From: Croceibacterium_A sp966112795
Lineage (GTDB): Bacteria; Pseudomonadota; Alphaproteobacteria; Sphingomonadales; Sphingomonadaceae
Direction: 5' to 3'
DNA: 21,073 nucleotides
Assembly (NCBI GenBank): GCA_966112795.1
Contig: CBHWED010000032.1
Span: forward strand, 1-21,073
How positions within the stretch are numbered: position 1 is the first letter of the stretch; every line of letters begins with the position of its first letter. Position numbers and translations under genes: made by a program. The notes beneath the pieces were generated by a model. It did no database searches. It saw nothing but the letters and a program-made list of their open reading frames with translations, and was not told the origin of the DNA. Below are positions 14,647-21,073 of the stretch, piece after piece.

Positions 14647-15866
14647 CGTTCGCCTTCCTTTTCCAGCGCGTGGCGCAAGTCGAACTTCTCGCGGCTCAGG
14701 TAGGGATTGCGGCGCGTGATCGCGAGCAGCAGCCCGACGAGGAAGCACTGGGCGATGGTCGACGAGCCGCCGTAGCTGACCAGCGGCAGCGTCAGCCCCT
14801 TCGACGGGAACAGCTGCAGGTTGACGAGGATGTTGACGAACGCCTGCCCGCCGAACAGCGCGACGAGCCCGGTCGCGGCGAGGATGATGAACAGGTTGTC
14901 CTCGTCGAGCAGCCGCACGAGCACGCGCACGACGATCGCAAGGTAGACCACCACCACGACCGCGCATGTCAGCAGCCCGAACTCCTCGCCGATGACCGAG
15001 AAGATGTAGTCGGTGTGCGCTTCGGGGAGGATCATCTTGCGCGTGCCGAGCCATAGGCCCGAGCCGGTCCAGCCGCCGGCCATCAGCGTGCGGCTGGCGA
15101 GATCGACCTGGTCGAACGCGGTCCCGCCGCCGAGGAAGGAATCGATCCGGTGGCGCGCGTTGTCGTAGAACAGGTAGGCCATCGCGAGCGCGCCGACGCC
15201 GGCGCCGGCGAGCACGCCGACGCGCTGCAGCGGCAGGCCGGACAGCGTGACCAGCACGAACCAGCAGCCGACGAACAGGATCGCGTCGCCGAGGTCAGGC
15301 TGGACCATCAGCAGGATCACCACGAGACCGGTGAACGCGCCGCTGAGCGGGATCACCGGCAGCTCGGGATCGCGCGCGCGCCAGGCGAGGATCCACGCGA
15401 CCGCGACCGCGAAGGTCGGCTTGAGGAACTCGCTCGGCTGGAAGCGGATGCCGAGGTCGAGCCAGCGCTTGGCGCCGTTCACCTCGCTGCCGACGAGCGG
15501 CACCAGCAGCAGCGCGCCGATCATCGCCGCGCTCATCACGATCGCCCCGCGGCGGACCAGCTCGCGCGGGAGCAACGAGGTGCCGAGCAGGACCAGCAAG
15601 CCGAGGAACTGCCAGCGCAAGTGCAGCCAGAAGAAGTACAGGTCGCCGAGCGAGGTCTGCCCGGTCGACAGCCGCCGCGCGCTCGCCGGCGAGGCGGCGG
15701 CGACCGAAACCGCGCCGATCGCCATCAGCAGCAGGATCAGCCCGAGCAGCACGCGATCGATCTCGCGCCACCAGACCAAGAGCTGGCGCTTGCGGCTGCG
15801 CGGGAACTGCGCGGGGCGCAGCGCACGCTCACCGGGGCGCGGGATATAGGGGCGCGCGGCGGTCAT
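14643..15866 (-). CDS. ftsW: Septal peptidoglycan polymerase FtsW (SEDS family)
   Basis: FtsW is the membrane glycosyltransferase that polymerises lipid II at the septum, together with the class B PBP FtsI. The 407-residue protein has a cytoplasmic N-terminus of about 45 residues and about ten membrane segments. SEDS signatures are visible: NGAKRWLDLG with FQPSEFLKP, MVQPDLGDAILF (with the essential Asp region), HTDYIFSVIGEEFG, and VSYGGSSTIAQC near the end. The ATG at 15866 forms an ATGA overlap with the murD stop. Arg-rich extra residues further upstream read into murD in another frame and are not used. Position between murD and murG is the standard order. Confidence 0.97.
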   Translation of the reverse strand: MTAARPYIPRPGERALRPAQFPRSRKRQLLVWWREIDRVLLGLILLLMAIGAVSVAAASPASARRLSTGQTSLGDLYFFWLHLRWQFLGLLVLLGTSLLPRELVRRGAIVMSAAMIGALLLVPLVGSEVNGAKRWLDLGIRFQPSEFLKPTFAVAVAWILAWRARDPELPVIPLSGAFTGLVVILLMVQPDLGDAILFVGCWFVLVTLSGLPLQRVGVLAGAGVGALAMAYLFYDNARHRIDSFLGGGTAFDQVDLASRTLMAGGWTGSGLWLGTRKMILPEAHTDYIFSVIGEEFGLLTCAVVVVVYLAIVVRVLVRLLDEDNLFIILAATGLVALFGGQAFVNILVNLQLFPSKGLTLPLVSYGGSSTIAQCFLVGLLLAITRRNPYLSREKFDLRHALEKEGER

Positions 15867-17197
15867 GCGGCCGACTTCGCGGTGAACGCGGCCGGCTCGC
15901 GCTCGGCCGCGCCGGTCAGCTGGGCGACGAGCTTGCGGAAGCTGTCGCCGCGCTGCTCGTAGTCGCGGAACTGGTCGAAGCTCGCGCAAGCCGGCGAAAA
16001 CAGCACGACCTCGCCGGGCTTGGCCGCGGCGATCGCGCGCTGGGTCGCCTCGCACAGCATCTCGCAGCGCTCGACGTGCATCACGGGCTCGAGGATCTCG
16101 GCGAACCGCGGGCCGGCCTCGCCGATCGTGTAGGCGGCGACGACGTGGCCGAACGCGGGCGCGCAGTCGTCGAGGTTGTCCTCCTTGGGCAGCCCGCCGC
16201 AGATCCAGTGGACGCGCGGGTAGGCGGCGAGTGCGGGCGCGGTCGAGGCGGGATTGGTCGCCTTGCTGTCATTGATGAACAGCACGCCGTCGTGCTCGGC
16301 GACGCGCTCCATGCGGTGCGGCAGGCCGGGGTAGGTGCGCAGGCCGGCTTCGATCTGCTCGTTCGTCAAGCCCAGGCCATTGCAGACCGCGATCGCTGCG
16401 GCCGCATTCTCCGCGTTATGCGGACCCTGCAAAGTCGGCCAGTTCGACTGATCCATGCCCTCGAGGTCGAGCCTGACGATATTTTGCTCCCAGACGGTCT
16501 CGAGCTCGTCGACGATAGCCTCGATCATCGGACCGTCGCCGCCGATAATCCCGAGGTGCTCGCGGTCCTGGATCTTGAACAGCCGGCCTTTTGCCCACCC
16601 GTAAGCCTCGAAGCTGTCGTATCGATCGAGATGATCGGGCGTGATGTTGAGCAGCACGGCCACGTCGCAGTCGAGCGAATAGGTCAGGTCGATCTGGTAG
16701 CTCGACAGCTCGAGCACGTAGACCCCGCCCTCGGGCAGCGGGTCCTGGCCGAGGATCGGCAGGCCGATGTTGCCGCCCATCTCGGTCGGCACGCCGGCGG
16801 TCTTGAGGATATGGTGGATCAGCGCCGTGGTCGTCGACTTGCCGTTGGTGCCGGTGATGCCGACGACCTTGTGCGGCGGCAACGTCGGGCGCGCCTGGGC
16901 GAACAGCTCGATGTCGCCGATCACCGGAACGCCGGCTTCTCGCGCCTTTCCGGCGATCGGATGGGTGTTGAGCGGAACGCCGGGCGTCACCACGACGCCG
17001 TCGAAGCCCGCGAGGTCGATCGCCAGCGGATCGGCGATCGTCGCGCGGCCGGCGAGCTGCTCGCGCGGGCCCTCGCGGCGGTCCCACGCGGTGACCTCGG
17101 CGCCGCTCGCCAGCAGCGTCTCGACGGTCGCCATCCCCGAGCGGGCAAGGCCGAGGACGGCGTAGCGCTTTCCTGCGAAGACGTCCGAGACGATCAC
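15863..17197 (-). CDS. murD: UDP-N-acetylmuramoyl-L-alanine--D-glutamate ligase
   Basis: MurD adds D-glutamate to UDP-MurNAc-L-Ala. The 444-residue protein starts with a Rossmann-like segment YAVLGLARSGMATVE (12-26). The ATP loop GITGTNGKSTTT (113-124) follows, then GGNIGLPIL and ELSSYQIDLT (MurD-type), NITPDHLDRY and the C-terminal NDSKATNPASTAPAL (MurD hallmark). The start is GTG at 17197, which forms a GTGA overlap with the mraY stop. No ATG lies near the first conserved strand. The ribosome binding site is weak, consistent with coupling to mraY. Confidence 0.97.
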   Translation of the reverse strand: MIVSDVFAGKRYAVLGLARSGMATVETLLASGAEVTAWDRREGPREQLAGRATIADPLAIDLAGFDGVVVTPGVPLNTHPIAGKAREAGVPVIGDIELFAQARPTLPPHKVVGITGTNGKSTTTALIHHILKTAGVPTEMGGNIGLPILGQDPLPEGGVYVLELSSYQIDLTYSLDCDVAVLLNITPDHLDRYDSFEAYGWAKGRLFKIQDREHLGIIGGDGPMIEAIVDELETVWEQNIVRLDLEGMDQSNWPTLQGPHNAENAAAAIAVCNGLGLTNEQIEAGLRTYPGLPHRMERVAEHDGVLFINDSKATNPASTAPALAAYPRVHWICGGLPKEDNLDDCAPAFGHVVAAYTIGEAGPRFAEILEPVMHVERCEMLCEATQRAIAAAKPGEVVLFSPACASFDQFRDYEQRGDSFRKLVAQLTGAAEREPAAFTAKSAA

Positions 17198-18264
17198 CGC
17201 AGCTTCAACGTTGCGAGGCCGAGCACGGCGAGGACGATGGCGATGATCCAGAAGCGGATCACCACGGTCGATTCCTTCCACCCGAGCTGCTCGAAGTGGT
17301 GGTGGATCGGGGCCATGCGGAAGATCCGCTTGCCGGTGCGCTTGAACCAGAACACCTGGATGATGACGCTCGCGGTTTCCATCACGAACAGGCCGCCGAT
17401 GATGAACAGCACGATCTCGTGGTGCGCGGCGACCGCGATCGCGCCGAGCGCGCCACCGAGCGCGAGGCTGCCGGTGTCGCCCATGAACACCGCCGCCGGC
17501 GGGGCGTTGAACCACAGGAACGCGAGGCCGGCGCCCATGATCGCGGCGCACATGACCGCGAGCTCGCCCGCCCCCTCGACGTGCGGAATGCCGAGATAGG
17601 CCGAATAGTCGACGCGGCCGACGAGGTAGGTGATCAGCAGGAACGCGCCCGCGGCGATCACCACCGGCATCGTCGCGAGGCCGTCGAGCCCGTCGGTCAG
17701 GTTCACCGCGTTGCCGAAGCCGACGATCACGGTCGCGGCGAACAGGTAGTAGAACGGGCCCAGCGGCACCGACTGGCCGAACAGGAACGGGACGTAGAGG
17801 TTGGTGCTCTCGGGCCCGACCACGAACCAGGTCGCGACCCCGGCGACGAGGAACTCGAGCATCAGCCGGACCCGGCCCGAGACGCCCTTGTGGCTGCGCT
17901 TGGTGACCTTGTCGAAATCGTCGAGGAAACCGATGATCCCGAAGCCGACGGTCACCGCGAGGCAGGCCCACACGAGGGGGGTCGCCGGGTTCATCCAGAT
18001 CAGCATGGCGATGACCAGCGAGGTCAGGATCATCAGCCCGCCCATCGTCGGCGTGCCGACCTTGGCCTGGTGGGTCTGCGGACCGTCCTCGCGGATCGGC
18101 TGGCCCTTGCCCTGGCGCACGCGGAGCATGTTGATGAACTTGGGGCCGATCACGAGGCCGATGAACAGCGCGGTCAGCAGCGTCGCCCCTGCCCGGAACG
18201 TCTGGTAGCGGATGAGGTTGAACAGCCCGGCGAAATCGAGCCATTCGGCAAGCAAATACAGCAT
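17194..18264 (-). CDS. mraY: Phospho-N-acetylmuramoyl-pentapeptide transferase
   Basis: MraY moves phospho-MurNAc-pentapeptide onto undecaprenyl phosphate to make lipid I in the inner membrane. The 356-residue protein has the expected length and about ten membrane segments. Catalytic motifs are intact: GFLDDFDKV (112-120), NAVNLTDGLDGLA (185-197), FMGDTGSLALGG (260-271) and PIHHHFE (319-325). The ATG at 18264 lies 10 nt after the murF stop. An upstream TTG (18294) would add ten unlikely residues and overlap murF. This is the only junction in the murE-ftsA run with a gap rather than an overlap. Confidence 0.98.
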   Translation of the reverse strand: MLYLLAEWLDFAGLFNLIRYQTFRAGATLLTALFIGLVIGPKFINMLRVRQGKGQPIREDGPQTHQAKVGTPTMGGLMILTSLVIAMLIWMNPATPLVWACLAVTVGFGIIGFLDDFDKVTKRSHKGVSGRVRLMLEFLVAGVATWFVVGPESTNLYVPFLFGQSVPLGPFYYLFAATVIVGFGNAVNLTDGLDGLATMPVVIAAGAFLLITYLVGRVDYSAYLGIPHVEGAGELAVMCAAIMGAGLAFLWFNAPPAAVFMGDTGSLALGGALGAIAVAAHHEIVLFIIGGLFVMETASVIIQVFWFKRTGKRIFRMAPIHHHFEQLGWKESTVVIRFWIIAIVLAVLGLATLKLR

Positions 18265-18274
18265 TGTGAGCCGT

Positions 18275-19732
18275 TCAGCCTTCTCTTCCGGCAAAATGGG
18301 CGACGACCCTGCCCAGTCCCACCGAGTTCGAGCCCTTCACAAGCACCGCGTCGCCAGCGGCAAGCCCGAACTCCTCCAGCGCGGCGATAGCTTCGCCCGG
18401 GTTCTGGCAATGGGCAAAGCCGAGGGGAATGCCAAGCGCGTTCTTCGCCGGTTTCCCCAGTTCGCGCGCGAGCGCTAACATCTCCTCGCCGACGAGAATG
18501 GCATAGTCGACCCCGGCGGCCTCCAACGGCTCGGCCAGCTGGGCGTGGAACGCGGGGCCGAAGTCGCCCAGCTCGCGCATGCTGCCGAGCACCGCGATGC
18601 GCCGCGAGGCCGGGGTCGCGCCGAGCTGCGCGAGGGTCGCGCGCATCGAGGCCGGGTTGGCGTTGTAGCTTTCGTCGATCAGCAGCGCGTGGCCGCCCGC
18701 CACCCGGATCTGGTGGCGCGCGCCGCGGCCCTTGAGCCCGCCCATCTCGGCGAGCGCGAGCCCGGCCGCGCCGAGATCGCCGCCCGCGGCGTGGACCGCC
18801 GCCATGACGGCAAGCGAGTTGGCCACCCAGTGCGCGCCAGGCTCGGCGACCGAGTAGCACAGCCGCCGGTCCTCGAACGCCGCGGTGACCAGCGAGCCGC
18901 CGTTGGCCGAGGGGATCGCGTCGAGCAGGCGGAACGCGGCTTCGGGATTGCGGCCGAACGAGAGCACGTCGGCGCCGGCGGCGAGCGCCGCAGCGTGGAG
19001 GCGCGCGAAGTGTGGGCTGTCGGCCGGAATCACCGCCGTGCCGCCCGGCTCGAGGCCGGCGAAGATCTCGGCCTTGGCGTCGGCGATCGCCTCCTCGCTG
19101 CCGAGGTTCTCGATGTGCGCCGGGGCGATCGTGGTGATCACCGCCACGTGCGGGCGCACTTGCGCCGTCAGGCCAAGGATTTCGCCGGCGTGGTTCATCC
19201 CCATCTCGAACACGCCGAAAGTCGAGCGCGCCGGCATGCGCGACAGGCTCAGCGGCACGCCGACGTGGTTGTTGTAGCTGCGCACCGAGCGGTGCGCGGT
19301 GCCGCGGCTCGAGCGTTCGAGCGACGCGAAGATCGCTTCCTTGACCCCTGTTTTGCCTACCGAACCGGTAACTCCGACGACCCTTGCCGGGGCCCGGTCG
19401 CGCGCGGCCCTGGCAAGGCCCTCAAGTGCGCTTGAGGTATTCTCGACGAGCACGTGCGGTTGCGGGATCGGCTTCTCGACCACCGCCGCCGCGGCGCCGT
19501 TGGCGAACGCCTTGTCGACGTAGAGATGGCCGTCGAGGCTCTCGCCCTTGAGCGCGAAGAACAGGTCGCCCGAACGCACGTCGCGCGAGTCCATCTCGAC
19601 CCCGGCCGCCTGGAACGCGCCGCTGGCGGTGCCGCCGGTCGCCGCGGCGACCTCGTCGGCGGTCCACAGCGCGAGCCGCTTGCGGTCGCGTTCGGCGGAC
19701 GGCCAGCGCAAGGTCTTGAGAACCGCGTTCAT
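18275..19732 (-). CDS. murF: UDP-MurNAc-tripeptide--D-alanyl-D-alanine ligase
   Basis: MurF adds the D-Ala-D-Ala dipeptide made by Ddl to finish the UDP-MurNAc-pentapeptide. The 485-residue protein has the N-terminal uridine-binding domain with DSRDVRSGDLFFALKGESLDGH (48-69). The ATP loop GVTGSVGKTGVKE (120-132) is followed by YNNHVGVPLSLSR and FEMGMNHAGEI (MurF hallmarks). The C-terminal domain contains LIDESYNANPASM. A start at 19732 has CAGGAG eight bases upstream and forms an ATGA overlap with the murE stop. The first 20 residues are basic and not conserved. Confidence 0.98.
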   Translation of the reverse strand: MNAVLKTLRWPSAERDRKRLALWTADEVAAATGGTASGAFQAAGVEMDSRDVRSGDLFFALKGESLDGHLYVDKAFANGAAAAVVEKPIPQPHVLVENTSSALEGLARAARDRAPARVVGVTGSVGKTGVKEAIFASLERSSRGTAHRSVRSYNNHVGVPLSLSRMPARSTFGVFEMGMNHAGEILGLTAQVRPHVAVITTIAPAHIENLGSEEAIADAKAEIFAGLEPGGTAVIPADSPHFARLHAAALAAGADVLSFGRNPEAAFRLLDAIPSANGGSLVTAAFEDRRLCYSVAEPGAHWVANSLAVMAAVHAAGGDLGAAGLALAEMGGLKGRGARHQIRVAGGHALLIDESYNANPASMRATLAQLGATPASRRIAVLGSMRELGDFGPAFHAQLAEPLEAAGVDYAILVGEEMLALARELGKPAKNALGIPLGFAHCQNPGEAIAALEEFGLAAGDAVLVKGSNSVGLGRVVAHFAGREG

Positions 19733-21073
19733 TCAGTGGCTCCTGCCAGTTCCGCCGCGCACTCGCGCGCGACGGTGACGTCGTCGAAAGGAAGAATCCG
19801 CGTCGCCTCGCCCGAGCCGACGATCTGGCCCTGCTCGTGGCCCTTACCGGCAATGAGCACGATGTCACCTGCCGCGGCTTCGGCGATCGCCGCGCGGATC
19901 GCCGCGCGCCGGTCGCCGACCTCGCGCGCGCCGGGGGCGCCGGCGAGCACCTGCAGGCGGATCGAGGCGGGGTCCTCGCCGCGCGGGTTATCGTCGGTGA
20001 CGATGACCAGCTCCGAATGCGCGGCGGCGACTTCGCCCATCGGCGCGCGCTTGCCCATGTCGCGGTCGCCGCCGGCACCGAATACCGTGATCAGCCGGCC
20101 CGAAACGTGGGGCCGCAGCGCCGCGATCGCCGCACCGAGCGCGTCGGGGGTGTGCGCATAGTCGACGTAGACCGGGGCACCGCTGGCGGTGATCGCGGCG
20201 CGTTCGAGCCGCCCGCGCACCGGCTGCAGCCGGCCGAGCGCATCGAACACGCGCGCCGGCTCGCCGCCGGTCGCCAGCGCGAGCCCGGCCGCGACCAGCG
20301 CGTTGGCCGCCTGGTAGGCACCGATCAGCGGCAGCATGACCTTGTACCGCTGTCCCTGATGCTCGACGTCAAGTTCCTGTCCCAAGTGGCCGGGTTTGCG
20401 CGCGAGCAGGCGGATAGCCTCGCCCGCTTCGCCGACGCTGAACACGGTGAGCGAGCGGTTCCGCGCCGCCGCCATGGCGCGCTCACTCCAGGCGTCGTCG
20501 GCCCAGATCACGGCCGTGCCGCCTTCATCGACGACTTCGGAGAACAGCCGCATCTTCGCGGCGAAGTAGTCCTCCATGTCGGCGTGGTAATCGAGATGGT
20601 CGCGTGACAGGTTGGTGAACGCGCCCGCCCGCACCGGCAGCCCCTCGTTGCGGAACTGCGCGAGGCCGTGGCTCGAAGCCTCGTAGGCGACGTGGGTCAC
20701 ACCTTCGCGCGCGAGGCCGGTCATGTTCGACAGGAAGGTGACGATGTCGGGCGTGGTCAGCCCGGTCGAGACGCTTTCGTCGGGCGTGGTCACGCCGAGC
20801 GTGCCAATCGAGGCCGCGCGGTGGCCGCACATGCGCCAGATCTGCCGGGTCATCTCGACCGTCGAGGTCTTGCCGTTGGTCCCGGTGACCGCGACCACGG
20901 TCTCGGGCACCGGGCGGAAGAACTGCGCTGCGAGCCGGGCGAACGCGCGCCGCGGCTGCGGGTCCGACAGAAGCGGGGCCCCCGCGCCGTCGCCCGGGGG
21001 GCGCGCGGCGCCCCCGCTCGCCCCCCCGGCGCCGGGGGCCGGCATGGAGTCCTCGCCGGTGGCCCCGGTGCCC
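19729..21073 (-). CDS. murE: UDP-MurNAc-L-Ala-D-Glu--2,6-diaminopimelate ligase, 5' end cut by window
   Basis: MurE adds the third stem residue. 447 codons are visible and roughly 40-50 N-terminal residues are missing beyond the window. The ATP loop AVTGTNGKTSTVEM, the NLSRDHLDYH motif, YVDYAHTPDAL and the C-terminal DDNPRGEDP are clear. DNPR is the signature for meso-diaminopimelate rather than lysine, fitting a Gram-negative wall. The frame remains open to 21072, beginning GTGATGED, so the Met at 21045 is internal and not the start. The stretch 20973-21043 is almost pure G/C, and residues that should be a hydrophobic strand read as Gly/Pro (see findings). The stop overlaps murF (ATGA). Confidence 0.95.
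   Translation of the reverse strand, partial: GTGATGEDSMPAPGAGGASGGAARPPGDGAGAPLLSDPQPRRAFARLAAQFFRPVPETVVAVTGTNGKTSTVEMTRQIWRMCGHRAASIGTLGVTTPDESVSTGLTTPDIVTFLSNMTGLAREGVTHVAYEASSHGLAQFRNEGLPVRAGAFTNLSRDHLDYHADMEDYFAAKMRLFSEVVDEGGTAVIWADDAWSERAMAAARNRSLTVFSVGEAGEAIRLLARKPGHLGQELDVEHQGQRYKVMLPLIGAYQAANALVAAGLALATGGEPARVFDALGRLQPVRGRLERAAITASGAPVYVDYAHTPDALGAAIAALRPHVSGRLITVFGAGGDRDMGKRAPMGEVAAAHSELVIVTDDNPRGEDPASIRLQVLAGAPGAREVGDRRAAIRAAIAEAAAGDIVLIAGKGHEQGQIVGSGEATRILPFDDVTVARECAAELAGATE

Noticed and set aside
20950..21073. Frameshift in murE near the window end
   Set aside because: The frame continues unbroken, and GED and ARP landmarks keep the expected spacing. Base miscalls explain the odd residues better than an insertion or deletion.

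Overview
The window is about 21 kb of very GC-rich DNA, and every convincing gene lies on the minus strand, so the biological order runs from position 21073 down to 1. It holds most of a dcw (division and cell wall) cluster in the order murE, murF, mraY, murD, ftsW, murG, murC, murB, DUF4262, ddl, ftsQ, ftsA, ftsZ. This is followed by a SPOR/TPR protein gene, ybjN, proC, a Bax-inhibitor-1 family gene, a proline-rich lipoprotein gene, a tRNA-Ala and the first codons of obg. Gene order, GC content, the FtsZ tail (IPRFLGRQ near the C-terminus) and the protein sequences suggest an alphaproteobacterium, most likely Sphingomonadales and possibly Erythrobacteraceae-like. The family assignment is inference from memory, not a search result.

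Region 7396-21073 (murE to ftsA) makes and flips the peptidoglycan precursor and assembles the divisome. MurC, MurD, MurE, MurF and Ddl build UDP-MurNAc-pentapeptide, MurB supplies UDP-MurNAc, MraY and MurG make lipid I and lipid II, FtsW polymerises glycan at the septum, and FtsQ, FtsA and FtsZ form and anchor the division machinery. Nearly every junction is a 4-nt (ATGA, GTGA, TTGA) or 1-nt (TGATG) stop/start overlap, which implies one long, translationally coupled transcript. One gene does not belong to the usual set: a DUF4262 gene between murB and ddl, tied into the chain by overlaps on both sides.

Region 3755-7395 holds ftsZ, with a 108-bp leader that carries a DnaA-box-like site, a GANTC site and a small hairpin over the ribosome binding site. 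It also holds a secreted TPR/SPOR protein that probably acts at the septum. Region 1-3754 is a second group: ybjN and proC (one transcript, with a good promoter candidate), a BI-1/YccA-like membrane protein ending in a clear rho-independent terminator, a 15-proline lipoprotein, tRNA-Ala(CGC), a REP-like inverted repeat, and the 5' end of obg cut off by the window edge.

The window is mostly conserved housekeeping DNA and I see no defence system, mobile element or CRISPR array. The points most worth a second look are the embedded DUF4262 gene, the non-canonical nucleotide-binding motifs of FtsA, the candidate cell-cycle control sites upstream of ftsZ, and a suspicious 97% GC stretch at the right-hand end of the window inside murE.
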